From Rhodospirillales bacterium (GTDB lineage Bacteria > Pseudomonadota > Alphaproteobacteria > ATCC43930 > CGMCC-115725), in assembly GCA_027315365.1 (NCBI GenBank), contig DAHUYF010000158.1:62001-126000 (forward strand): DNA of 64,000 nucleotides, read 5' to 3'. The translations under genes and the position numbers were made by a program. Under the pieces are notes generated by a model. The model was not told the DNA's origin. It did no database searches and saw only the letters and a list, made by a program, of their open reading frames with translations. How positions within the stretch are numbered: position 1 is the stretch's first letter; the number at the start of each line of letters is the position of its first letter. This document shows, in pieces, positions 1-7,297 of this stretch.

Positions 1-573
1 GACCAGCCGCTCGACTGGGTGGCGGCGGTGCTCGACCTGCTGGAGGGCGCGGGGCTCGCCGGCGGCGATCTCATCGGCGCCTCGGTCGGCGGCACGCTGG
101 CGGCGGAAGCGGCGGCGATGGCGCCCGGCCTGGTGCGCCGGCTGATGCTGATCGCGCCCTTCGGGCTCTATGACAAGGCATCGCCGCCTGCCGATCCCTG
201 GGCGCAGAAGCCGGGAACGCTGCCCGCGCTGCTCTCGGCCCGGCCCGAGACCTATGCCGCCTTCGTCGCCCCGCCCGAGGGCAGCGACGTCGGCGAATGG
301 TCGATTGCCGCGACCCGCGCCGGCGAGGCCGCGGCGCGGCTGCTCTGGCCGCTCGGCGACACAAGGCTCGAGCGCCGCCTCCACCGCATCCGCTGTCCGA
401 CGCTGATCCTATGGGGCGCCGAGGACAAGGTGCTACGTCCGTCCTATGCCGAGCGCTTCGCCGCGGGGATTGCCGGCAAGAGCACGCTGCGCCTCATCCC
501 CGACGCCGGCCATCTCGCCGATCTCGACGCGCCGGGCGCCGCGGCCGAGGCGGTGTTCGAGGCGCTGGACTGA
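1..573 (+). CDS. Alpha/beta hydrolase, 5' end outside window
   Basis: The reading frame is open from the first base and ends at TGA 571-573, so the gene begins upstream and only about 190 residues are visible. The visible part holds the core of an alpha/beta-hydrolase fold: the nucleophile elbow GASVGG near the start, an acid residue in LWGAEDK, and the catalytic His in DAGHLAD close to the C-terminus. The triad therefore looks intact. Enzymes of this type hydrolyse esters, lactones or C-C bonds in the cytoplasm; nothing here fixes the substrate. A perfect hairpin follows 28 bases after the stop, so this is probably the last gene of its operon. The fold assignment is firm, the substrate unknown. 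Confidence 0.8.
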   Translation, partial: DQPLDWVAAVLDLLEGAGLAGGDLIGASVGGTLAAEAAAMAPGLVRRLMLIAPFGLYDKASPPADPWAQKPGTLPALLSARPETYAAFVAPPEGSDVGEWSIAATRAGEAAARLLWPLGDTRLERRLHRIRCPTLILWGAEDKVLRPSYAERFAAGIAGKSTLRLIPDAGHLADLDAPGAAAEAVFEALD

Positions 574-600
574 CCGGTTGCGGATAGACGACCAACGCGA

Positions 601-632
601 AACGGCGTCCGGGGCGGGCCCCGGACGCCGTT
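601..632. terminator. Perfect 14-bp hairpin between convergent genes
   Basis: AACGGCGTCCGGGG is followed, after a 4-base loop, by its exact reverse complement. It lies between the hydrolase (plus) and the small minus-strand gene ending at 664, so it can serve both. No T-run follows, so a strong stem-loop or Rho-assisted end is more likely than a classical intrinsic terminator. Confidence 0.6.
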
Positions 633-663
633 CGTGCTCGCGCGCCGGACGGGCGCCGGCGGC

Positions 664-906
664 TCAGTCGAGCGCGCTGGCGCGCTGCGCGTAGTGCATG
701 TGCACCGCGAGGCAGCGGTGGAACGTGCTGGGCACCTCGCGGCGGAACAGGCGGCCGAGCGGACGCCGCGCCGGCTGCACCGCGCGCGGCGCCGGATTGG
801 CGGCGGGGGCGGGGGTCGGGGTGGGTGCCTGCGCCGGGCGGTCGGACCGGTGCGCCTTCAGCGCCTCGCTGATCGTCTTTGCATAGCCGGGGATCGTGAG
901 TTCCAT
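664..906 (-). CDS. Small hypothetical protein, 80 aa
   Basis: I do not recognise this protein. It starts at ATG 906 with a good ribosome binding site (AAGGAG about 9 bases upstream), which supports it being real. The N-terminus (MELTIPGYAKTISEALKAHR) could form an amphipathic helix. The middle is Pro/Ala-rich with short TP/AP repeats, and the C-terminal third is basic. There is no signal peptide or membrane segment. It is convergent with the hydrolase and transcribed from the AT-rich region to its right, which is shared with the VOC gene. Function unknown. Confidence 0.55.
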   Translation of the reverse strand: MELTIPGYAKTISEALKAHRSDRPAQAPTPTPAPAANPAPRAVQPARRPLGRLFRREVPSTFHRCLAVHMHYAQRASALD

Positions 907-1237
907 GACAAGAGGCTCCTTCGGGCTGTTCTTGGCCTTAACAGAACGTTAACCCGCCCAAGAAGCCAAGGCCTTTTGTGTAAAAAATTGTAAGAATTTT
1001 ATTGAAAAAGCGGAACGAATTCCGGCGAAAACTCTAAGTACGCAGAATCGTAATGGTTTTCGGAACGTTAATATTAACCTTGATCTCTACAAGTCTATAA
1101 AAGTGGTGGGGCAGATATTCGCACATTGCATGACGCCGGCGCCTGCGCCGGCCTCGCTGCGGCCATTGCCGGGCCGGCTGGACGGCAACGCAGGTTGGGT
1201 GTAGGAGGCGCCGACACGAGGTGAAACGAGGCGAGCC
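907..1237. other. AT-rich divergent intergenic region
   Basis: This 331-base stretch separates two divergent genes. Bases about 940-1100 are clearly more AT-rich than the surroundings (for example TGTAAAAAATTGTAAG near 978), as expected for promoters. I found no convincing -35/-10 pair or operator and no gene on either strand. Confidence 0.5.
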
Positions 1238-1810
1238 ATGGCATCCCGAAGTGACGAATTGAAGAGCTACAAACGGCCGCAGGGGCTGCCGTTCCGCGTC
1301 AACAAGATCGGCCATGTCGTGCTCAATGTGAGCAATCTCGATCGCTCGGTGCGGTTCTATACGCAGCTTCTGGGATTCCATGTGTCGGACATCTATCCGG
1401 ACTCGATGGTGCCCGGCGGCATGGTGTTCATGCGCTGCAACGCCGACCATCACGGCGTCGCTCTGGTCGGCTCGCTCGCGCACGCCTCGGCGAGCGACGA
1501 GCTCAACCACATGGCCTTCGAGGTCTCGAGTCTCGATGAGGTGCTGCGCGCGCGCGATCATTTGCGCCGGCACGGCGTGACCATCGATTTCGAGGGCCGG
1601 CGCCGCGCCGGCTGCCAGATCGCCGTCGAGTTCCGCGATCCCGACGGGCATCGGCTGGAGATCTATTGGGGCCTCGACCAGGTCGGTAGCGATGGCATCG
1701 TCCGGCCGGAGAACGAATGGAAAGGCGCGCCGACGCTGGAGCAGGCGATCGCCGATCCCGTGCGCGGCCAGGACACCAGCCTGCGCGATCCCTCGTTGCT
1801 GCGCAACTAG
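1238..1810 (+). CDS. VOC-family (glyoxalase/extradiol dioxygenase) protein
   Basis: A 190-aa single-domain vicinal-oxygen-chelate protein. The start ATG 1238 follows a purine-rich stretch. The two beta-alpha-beta-beta-beta halves are visible: GHVVLNVSNLDRSVRFY near residue 25 and NHMAFEVSSLDEV near 90. The expected metal ligands are His26, His91 and Glu141 (in LEIYW), giving the 2-His-1-carboxylate site of extradiol dioxygenases and related enzymes, and HHGVAL near 71 resembles the substrate-side His of catechol 2,3-dioxygenases. It would act as a cytoplasmic metalloenzyme on a diol, thiol adduct or similar substrate. The neighbouring kinase gene starts 48 bases downstream on the same strand, so the two may be co-transcribed. 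Substrate not predictable. Confidence 0.8.
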   Translation: MASRSDELKSYKRPQGLPFRVNKIGHVVLNVSNLDRSVRFYTQLLGFHVSDIYPDSMVPGGMVFMRCNADHHGVALVGSLAHASASDELNHMAFEVSSLDEVLRARDHLRRHGVTIDFEGRRRAGCQIAVEFRDPDGHRLEIYWGLDQVGSDGIVRPENEWKGAPTLEQAIADPVRGQDTSLRDPSLLRN

Positions 1811-1858
1811 ACGCCGATCGGCGGCCACGGCCGCCGGCTCGTCTCCCGGGAGCCGGCT

Positions 1859-3403
1859 ATGGACGATCAACACGCGGCCATCGCCTTCCTCTCGGCGGGA
1901 GAGAGCTACGGCCTTCCCGGTGCCGCGGTCGAGCAGATCGTCACCCATTGCTCGATCGTCTTTGTCGTGGGTGAGCGTGCCTACAAACTGAAGCGGGCGG
2001 TGCGCTTCTCCTATCTCGATTACTCCACGCTCGCCCTGCGCGAGCGGTTCTGCCGCGCCGAGCTCGCGGTCAACCGCCGCACCGCGCCGGGACTGTATCT
2101 CGGCCTGCGCGCGGTGACGCGTGCGGCGGATGGCGGGCTCGCCTTCGACGGCGCCGGCGCGGCGGTCGACTGGGTGCTGGAGATGCGGCGCTTTCGCGAG
2201 GCCGATCTGTTCGACCGCATGGCCGAGGCGCAGCGCCTGACGCCGGCGCTGATGCGCGCGCTCGCCGACATCATCGCCGCGTTCCACGAGCAGGCCGAGC
2301 CGACCCCCGAGCATGGCGGCAGCGCCAGCCTTGCCGCCACCATCGTCGGCAACGACGAGAACCTGCGCCTCGCCTCGCCGCCGCTCGACCGCGCCGCGAT
2401 CGACCGGCTGCGCGCGGCGTCGACGGCGCGGCTGGACGAGATCGGCGGCCTGCTCGAGGCGCGGCGCGCCGGCGGCAAGGTGCGGCGTTGCCACGGCGAC
2501 CTGCACCTGCGCAACATCTGCCTCTTCGAGCAGCGGCCGACGCTGTTCGACGCCATCGAGTTCAACGACGATTTCGCCTGTATCGACGTGCTCTACGATC
2601 TGGCCTTTCTGCTGATGGACCTGATCGCGCGCGGCCTCGGCGATCACGCCAATCTCGTCCTCAACCGCTATCTCGATCGCAGCGGCGACAGCGGCGGGCT
2701 GCCGGCGCTGCCGCTCTTCCTGTCGCTGCGCGCGGCGGTGCGCGCGCATGTGCTAGGCGCGCTGCTGCGCTCGGGCAAGCCGGAGACGGCGGCGGAGAGC
2801 CGGGCGGCGGCCGAAGCCTATCTGGCGCTGGCGCTGAGCCTGCTGCGGCGTTCGCCGCCGCGCCTGGTTGCGGTGGGCGGGCTCAGCGGCACCGGCAAGT
2901 CGATGCTGGCGCAGGCGCTGGCCGCGCGGCTACCGCCGCCGCCGGGGGCGCGGCTGCTGCGCAGCGACGTGCTGAGGAAGCGCCTCGCCGGCGTCGCGCC
3001 CGAGACGCGGCTGTCGCGCGAGAGCTACAGCTTCGCCGCCGCGCGCGCCGTCTACGCCGCCTTGCAGGACGAGGCCGCCGCCGCGCTCGCCGCCGGCTGC
3101 AGCGCCATCGTCGACGCCACCTTCCTGCGGCCGGACGAGCGCGACGCGGTGGCGGCGCTGGCCGCGCGCGCCGGCGTTGCCTTCACCGGGCTGTGGCTGG
3201 AGGCGCCGCCGGCGGTGTTGGCAGCGCGCATCGCGGCGCGGCACGACGACGCTTCCGACGCCGACCGCGCGGTGCTCGAACGGCAGCTCGCCATGGATTC
3301 CGGCGCGATCTCCTGGCGGCGGATCGACGCCGCGCGCGGTCCCGCCGAGACGCTCGCGCAGGCGCTCAATGCGACAGGAAGACCGGAACCGTCATCGTCT
3401 TGA
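1859..3403 (+). CDS. Fusion kinase: aminoglycoside-phosphotransferase-like domain plus P-loop AAA domain
   Basis: A 514-aa two-domain protein. The N-terminal two thirds resemble the COG2187 family of APH-fold kinases, with an ATP-binding Lys in RAYKLKR and the Brenner-type catalytic motif HGDLHLRN around residue 212. From about residue 335 a zeta-toxin/gluconate-kinase-like P-loop domain follows, with Walker A GLSGTGKS. The pairing of COG2187 and COG0645 in one chain is a known arrangement in proteobacteria; its substrate is not established. Its 3' end overlaps the convergent USP gene by 38 bases (3366-3403), and the gene sits with USP, CBS and nitroreductase genes, a set often controlled by low-oxygen regulators. 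A role in stress or dormancy is inferred from this context only. Confidence 0.8.
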   Translation: MDDQHAAIAFLSAGESYGLPGAAVEQIVTHCSIVFVVGERAYKLKRAVRFSYLDYSTLALRERFCRAELAVNRRTAPGLYLGLRAVTRAADGGLAFDGAGAAVDWVLEMRRFREADLFDRMAEAQRLTPALMRALADIIAAFHEQAEPTPEHGGSASLAATIVGNDENLRLASPPLDRAAIDRLRAASTARLDEIGGLLEARRAGGKVRRCHGDLHLRNICLFEQRPTLFDAIEFNDDFACIDVLYDLAFLLMDLIARGLGDHANLVLNRYLDRSGDSGGLPALPLFLSLRAAVRAHVLGALLRSGKPETAAESRAAAEAYLALALSLLRRSPPRLVAVGGLSGTGKSMLAQALAARLPPPPGARLLRSDVLRKRLAGVAPETRLSRESYSFAAARAVYAALQDEAAAALAAGCSAIVDATFLRPDERDAVAALAARAGVAFTGLWLEAPPAVLAARIAARHDDASDADRAVLERQLAMDSGAISWRRIDAARGPAETLAQALNATGRPEPSSS

Positions 3404-4223
3404 GCAGCGTGCGCGTGACGCCGCCGAAGGTGAATTCGCGCAGCCGCGAATGGCCGTAGCCGCCGGCGACGATCAAATCGGCACCGGTCTCGTCGGCATG
3501 GTTCAGCAGCGCGTCGGCCTCGGAGATCTCGGTCGCCACCGTATGCGCGGCCGCCGCCTTGACGCCGTGGCGCGCGAGATGAAGAGCGATGTCGGCGGCG
3601 GGCACGTCGCCGTCGCCGCCGATCCCTTCCTCGGGATTGATCGCGAGGATGGTGACCGACTGCGCCTGGCGCAGCAGCGGCAGCGCATCGTTGACGGCGC
3701 GGGCGGCTTCGCGGCTGCTTTTCCAGCCCACCAGAACCCGCTGCGCCAGCGTCGCGACCGTGCCGACATAGGGGATCATCAGCACGGGCCGGCCGGAGGA
3801 GAGCAGCGTGTTGGGCGCGACCTGCGCCGCGCTGCCGACGGTGGTGGCGTCGGGATCGTCCTGGCCGAGGATGGCGAGATCGGCGTAGCGGGCGTGCAGC
3901 GCGACGGTTTCCGCGGTGCTGCCGTCGACCAGCCGCCATTCGCCTTCGATGCCGTCGCGGTGCAGCCGCTCGCGGAACTCCCGCTCGACGCGCGACGCCT
4001 CGACCATGGCGCGCTCGCGCATCTTCTCCATCATCTCGTCGATCAGCCGCGCGTCGACATAGCCGCCGGGATCGCCGTAGAACCAGGCGGCCGGCGGTTG
4101 CTCGATGACGAAGACGGCGGTGAGGTGCGCCGAATGGCGGCCGGCGAGATCGGCCGCGACGCCGAGCCGGACGCTGCTGCGCGGCGCGGCGTCGAGATGC
4201 ACGAGAATATCCTGGATCGCCAT
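3366..4223 (-). CDS. Tandem universal stress protein (UspA family)
   Basis: 285 aa, about twice the size of one USP domain, with two repeats: residues 1-150 starting MAIQDILVHLD, and about 160-285. The second repeat keeps the nucleotide-binding loop, GGYGHSRLREFTFGG followed by VTRT (G-x2-G-x9-G-S/T type). The first lacks a clear version, so only the C-terminal half probably binds ATP. The start ATG 4223 has AGGAGA at good spacing. Tandem USPs are cytoplasmic stress proteins induced by growth arrest or oxygen limitation. It lies downstream of the receiver gene on the same strand (30-base gap) and its 3' end overlaps the convergent fusion kinase gene. Confidence 0.9.
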   Translation of the reverse strand: MAIQDILVHLDAAPRSSVRLGVAADLAGRHSAHLTAVFVIEQPPAAWFYGDPGGYVDARLIDEMMEKMRERAMVEASRVEREFRERLHRDGIEGEWRLVDGSTAETVALHARYADLAILGQDDPDATTVGSAAQVAPNTLLSSGRPVLMIPYVGTVATLAQRVLVGWKSSREAARAVNDALPLLRQAQSVTILAINPEEGIGGDGDVPAADIALHLARHGVKAAAAHTVATEISEADALLNHADETGADLIVAGGYGHSRLREFTFGGVTRTLLKTMTVPVFLSH

Positions 4224-4253
4224 GGCGGCGTCTCCTCTGTCGGGAGCAGGAGC

Positions 4254-4625
4254 CTAGCAGACGGCGCCGTCGACGGCGCTGCGGATGGCCGTCATGAGCC
4301 TGTCGTCGACCACCGGCTTTTCGAGATAGGCGCTGACGCCAAGCTCGGCCGCGCGCGCGCGCATCATGTCGTCGCCGCGGCCGGTAACCAGAAGCACCGG
4401 AAGACCGAGCCTCGACCCTTCGGGAGATGCGAGAAAATCCAGTCCGGTTGCACCGGGAAGGTGCTGATCAAGAATCAGGCACTGCCGCGCGCCGGGACGA
4501 TAATCCCGCACGAATTCCGCGGTCGAGCCATAATCGACCACCGTCAGGCCATAGGATTCCAGCAGCAGCTTGAGCGAATCCCGCACCGCCTCGTCGTCAT
4601 CGACGATGAAGATGGTGGCTGGCAT
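4254..4625 (-). CDS. Receiver-only response regulator (FixJ/CheY type)
   Basis: 123 aa, a complete receiver domain with no output domain. Start ATG 4625 was chosen because the domain begins there (MPATIFIVDDDEAV) and a GAGGGAGA stretch precedes it. The acidic pocket is D9-D11, the phospho-acceptor is D53 in ILDQHLPG, and the conserved Lys is K103 in LEKPV. The sequence around D53 and the ATGLDFL segment resemble FixJ/TodT-type receivers. No histidine kinase gene is present in the window, so it is an orphan that would act through protein contacts or a phosphorelay. It sits between the CBS and USP genes on the same strand. Confidence 0.9.
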   Translation of the reverse strand: MPATIFIVDDDEAVRDSLKLLLESYGLTVVDYGSTAEFVRDYRPGARQCLILDQHLPGATGLDFLASPEGSRLGLPVLLVTGRGDDMMRARAAELGVSAYLEKPVVDDRLMTAIRSAVDGAVC

Positions 4626-4759
4626 GCCGGCAGCGATCTCCCTCGGCCCGTGGTCTTGTGACGGCATCACTCTATGCCGGCGGTCGGCGCCGGCAACATA
4701 AGGACTTATCCCTATTCCCGGCATAGCTCCGGCGAGGGCTGCCGAGCGCGGTTCCGGCC

Positions 4760-5461
4760 TCATCCCTCGATCACCATGCCGGAGATCGGCTCGACCCAGA
4801 CGAGGTGGTCGCGCACGCCCTTGACGCCCGGCACGTTCTCGGCCGCCACCCTGAGCGCCGTGCGCTCGCGCTCGTCGGTGATCGCGCCGCGCAGTTCGAC
4901 CACGCCCTCGGTCACGACGACGTCGATCGAGGCGCGGGGCGCCCAGCGCCCCCGGTCTATCTCGCTCAGCACGCGTGCGCGGATCTCGCGGTCGGAGCCG
5001 GCGCCCGGTCGCGCTTCCGCCAGCATCTCGAGCAGCGCGCTCAGCAGATTGGCGCGGCTGACGATGCCGACGAGCCGTCCTTTGTCGATGACCGGCAGGC
5101 GCTTGACGTGCCGCTGCTCCATCAGCGTTACCGCCTCGGCAAGCGGCGTCTCCGGGGCGATGGCGATGACGTCGCGCGTCATCACCTCGCCGACCTTGCG
5201 CGCATGGCTGTGGACGTAGTCGGCCGCCAGCCGCCCGGGGCCGAGCAGCAGCTCCAGCCAGCGTCCGCGCCGGCGCTCGGTGCCGATCTCGGTGCGCCGC
5301 AGCAAATCGCCTTCCGTCACCATGCCGATCACGGCACCCCCGGCGTCGACCACCGGCAGGCCGCTGACGCGGTGGCTCAGCATCAGCCGCGCCGCCGCCT
5401 CTACCGTGCCGTCCGCGGTCGCCGTGAGTGCGCCGCGGGTCATGACGTCCGATGCTTTCAT
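4760..5461 (-). CDS. CBS-CBS-BON domain protein
   Basis: 233 aa. Start ATG 5461 begins the first CBS motif exactly (MKASDVMTRGALT). Residues 1-60 and about 90-145 form a Bateman pair; the second repeat starts GEVMTRDVIA and contains HVKRLPVID. Residues about 155-225 form a BON domain (IDVVVTEGVVELRG, PGVKGVRDHL). Bateman modules sense adenine nucleotides, and BON domains are associated with membranes or lipids. There is no signal peptide, so it is probably cytoplasmic. It shares strand with the receiver and USP genes downstream and the nitroreductase upstream (29-base gap), suggesting one operon led from the FNR-box region at 6.2 kb. Confidence 0.9.
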   Translation of the reverse strand: MKASDVMTRGALTATADGTVEAAARLMLSHRVSGLPVVDAGGAVIGMVTEGDLLRRTEIGTERRRGRWLELLLGPGRLAADYVHSHARKVGEVMTRDVIAIAPETPLAEAVTLMEQRHVKRLPVIDKGRLVGIVSRANLLSALLEMLAEARPGAGSDREIRARVLSEIDRGRWAPRASIDVVVTEGVVELRGAITDERERTALRVAAENVPGVKGVRDHLVWVEPISGMVIEG

Positions 5462-5490
5462 GGTCTCTCCTGCGGCGATCCTCGCGCGGC

Positions 5491-6108
5491 TCAGCGATAT
5501 TCCACGATCTGGTCGAGCGCAAGCCGATGCTTTGGCGGTTGTGGCTGGTTGCGATATCCGAGCGCCAGCAGCAGCGCCACCTCGAACCGGCTGCGGTCGA
5601 TCGCCAGCACCTCGGCGACCGCCTCCGGCTCGAAGCCGCCCATCGGGCAGCTGTCGATGCCGATGGCGGCCGCGGCCAGCATCATCTCGGCGGCGGCGAT
5701 GTGGCATTGCGCGACGCTCCAGGCGTTGAGGTCGCCATGGGTGATGCCGTGATAGATCTGCATCGCCTCGTCCAGTTCGCCATCCGTGGCCACCAGGCGG
5801 CGCAGCATGCGCCGGGCGTAGCCGGTTTCCGATCTGAGCTCGGCGGTGAGCGCGAGAATGACGACGACCGCGCTGGCGCTGGTGATCTGCGACTGGTTCC
5901 AGCAGGCCGGCCGCAGATGGCGGCGCAGAGTGTGGTCCTCGATCACGAGGAAGCGCCAGGGCTCGAGGCCGAGCGAGGACGGCGCCAGCCGTCCGGCCTC
6001 CAGCACATAGTCGAGATCGGCGCGTGCGACCGGCCGCGTTTCGTCGAACAGCTTGCAGGCGTGGCGGAACCGCAGCAGCCGCATGAAGCCTTCGCGCATC
6101 TCCTGCAT
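5491..6108 (-). CDS. Nitroreductase-family protein (NfsB/YfkO type)
   Basis: 205 aa FMN-dependent nitroreductase. I chose ATG 6108 (MQEMREGFMRLL) because GAAGGACGGGA precedes it and the longer frame upstream would run through the FNR-type box. Typical features are the phosphate-contacting RFRHACKLFD near the N-terminus, LAPSSLGLEPWRFLVI (the family motif APSS.N..PW), and GGFEPEAVAEVL near the C-terminus. The family uses NAD(P)H to reduce nitro groups, quinones or enones. In alphaproteobacteria such genes commonly sit with USP and CBS genes in hypoxia regulons, and here the first gene of the minus-strand group faces two Crp/FNR-type boxes. Confidence 0.88.
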   Translation of the reverse strand: MQEMREGFMRLLRFRHACKLFDETRPVARADLDYVLEAGRLAPSSLGLEPWRFLVIEDHTLRRHLRPACWNQSQITSASAVVVILALTAELRSETGYARRMLRRLVATDGELDEAMQIYHGITHGDLNAWSVAQCHIAAAEMMLAAAAIGIDSCPMGGFEPEAVAEVLAIDRSRFEVALLLALGYRNQPQPPKHRLALDQIVEYR

Positions 6109-6178
6109 GATCGTCCCGTCCTTCGCCAACTCCGTCTGCGAGCTTCGCCAACCATAGGCGGCTTTGCGTCGCGCCGAA

Positions 6179-6192
6179 TTGATGTAGCTCAA
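6179..6192. promoter_or_regulatory. Crp/FNR-family box 1 (TTGATGTAGCTCAA)
   Basis: TTGAT-N4-CTCAA differs from the FNR/FixK consensus TTGAT-N4-ATCAA at one base of the right half. Its centre is about 77 bases upstream of the nitroreductase start. It lies in the divergent region shared with the small gene at 6291. Confidence 0.6.
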
Positions 6193-6221
6193 TGGGTATC
6201 GGGGCCGGTGCCGGCCGCCGG

Positions 6222-6235
6222 TTGATGCAGGTCAA
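6222..6235. promoter_or_regulatory. Crp/FNR-family box 2 (TTGATGCAGGTCAA)
   Basis: TTGAT-N4-GTCAA is a near-perfect FNR/FixK/DNR-type site and lies 43 bases, about four helical turns, from box 1. Its centre is about 62 bases upstream of the plus-strand gene at 6291. Oxygen or nitric-oxide control of both divergent units is inferred from the site type and the stress-gene neighbourhood. Confidence 0.65.
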
Positions 6236-6290
6236 CGCACCGCGCGAGGGCGGTTCTATCCTCAGGCGTGGTTAACGGCGGGACGAGGCC

Positions 6291-6590
6291 ATGGGCTTGC
6301 TGTACGAGCGGGAGATCAGGGACGATCTCGCGCGCAAGAGCGAGAGGCTGGCGGCGCGGGAGGGCACGTTCCGCGGTTGGACCGCCAGCGACCCCGTGCC
6401 CGCCGCGGGTCTGGCCGCGGCGCTGGACGAGGCGCGTGCGGCGGTGCGCGACTGCGCCGTCCTGCTGGAGAACCATTTCGGCGGGCTCATCCCGCTCGAG
6501 GCGGAGACGCTGGGCGAGGCCACCATCGTCCTGCGCGCCGCCGACGCGGTGATCGCGCGCGTCATCGAGGCGCTGACGCCGCGCCGTTGA
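6291..6590 (+). CDS. Small helical hypothetical protein, 99 aa
   Basis: I do not recognise a family. The protein is predicted almost entirely helical and rich in Ala, Arg and Glu, with a segment ENHFGGLIPLEAETLGEA in the middle and no signal peptide or Cys pair. It starts at ATG 6291 and is divergent from the nitroreductase across two FNR-type boxes, which is the main reason to take it as a real, possibly oxygen-regulated gene. Its stop codon (6588-6590) overlaps the -35 element of the following TetR promoter. Function unknown. Confidence 0.6.
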   Translation: MGLLYEREIRDDLARKSERLAAREGTFRGWTASDPVPAAGLAAALDEARAAVRDCAVLLENHFGGLIPLEAETLGEATIVLRAADAVIARVIEALTPRR

Positions 6591-6617
6591 CATTTTGTCA
6601 TGATTGACAAACAATCA
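6587..6617 (+). promoter_or_regulatory. TetR-type operator inside a sigma70-like promoter
   Basis: TTGACA at 6587-6592 and AACAAT at 6610-6615 are separated by 17 bases. Between them lies the perfect palindrome TTTGTCATGATTGACAAA (6594-6611, 7-bp arms, 4-base centre). A second overlapping palindrome, TGATTG-N5-CAATCA, covers 6601-6617. The layout fits autorepression of the TetR gene that starts 18 bases downstream. Confidence 0.7.
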
Positions 6618-6634
6618 GTACGTGAGGTGAGGCG

Positions 6635-7297
6635 ATGGAATCGGCGCAGCAAGACGCCGCGCCCGCTGGGCGTGGCGACCGGCGCAAGTCGGAGAGTCGG
6701 CAGCGGCTCCTCGCCGCGGCGCGCCGGCTGTTCATCGAGCGGGGATATCACGCGACGCGGCCGCAGGACATCGCCCGGGCCGCCGATGTCGGCTACGGTA
6801 CCTTCTATCTCCATTTCACCGACAAGGGCGACTGCTTCCTTGCCTTTGCCGAGGCTGCGCGCGCCGAGCTTTCGGCTTTCGTCGGCGCTCGCCTCGCGGG
6901 GGTCGACGGGGTCGAGCGGCAGCTGCGCGCGCTGCTCGAGGCGCTGGTCGATTACGCCGTGCAGCATCCGGGCGTGCTCAAGGCGGCGATGGCCGACGTG
7001 TCGGTGATCGCCAGCGACGGCGCCGGCGGCGTGTCGCTGGTCGAGCGCTGGGCGGCGGAATGGGCGGCGCATATCCGCGCCGGCGCACGCGTCGGCGCCA
7101 TCCATGCCGATTACGACCCCGAGGTGGCGGGGAACGCGATCGTCGGGCTGATCCGCGGCGCGGCGCATTGCGGCCGGGACCGCCGCGCCGCGCTGGTCGA
7201 CACGGTGGCGCGGTTTCTCACGCGGGCGCTGGTGCCGAGCGGCGCGGCGGAGGCGGCGCCGCACCACAAGCTCCTCGAGGGAGAGGGCGAGCCATGA
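6635..7297 (+). CDS. TetR/AcrR-family transcriptional regulator
   Basis: 220 aa. The N-terminal helix-turn-helix spans about residues 20-70: RQRLLAAARRLFIERGYHAT, then PQDIARAADVGYGTFYLHF, a textbook TetR recognition helix. The C-terminal ligand-binding half is not assignable. It begins a four-gene operon: its TGA overlaps the ATG of the ferritin-like gene, which in turn overlaps the SDR gene, followed by the LLM oxidoreductase. The palindrome just upstream is a likely autoregulatory site, so the regulator probably controls this oxidative pathway in response to its substrate. Confidence 0.92.
   Translation: MESAQQDAAPAGRGDRRKSESRQRLLAAARRLFIERGYHATRPQDIARAADVGYGTFYLHFTDKGDCFLAFAEAARAELSAFVGARLAGVDGVERQLRALLEALVDYAVQHPGVLKAAMADVSVIASDGAGGVSLVERWAAEWAAHIRAGARVGAIHADYDPEVAGNAIVGLIRGAAHCGRDRRAALVDTVARFLTRALVPSGAAEAAPHHKLLEGEGEP

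Noticed and set aside
1034-2749. Long minus-strand open frame (571 codons) opposite the VOC and kinase genes
   Set aside because: The opposite strand encodes two proteins with clear family motifs; the minus frame is Arg/Ala-rich with no domain and is a by-product of high GC.
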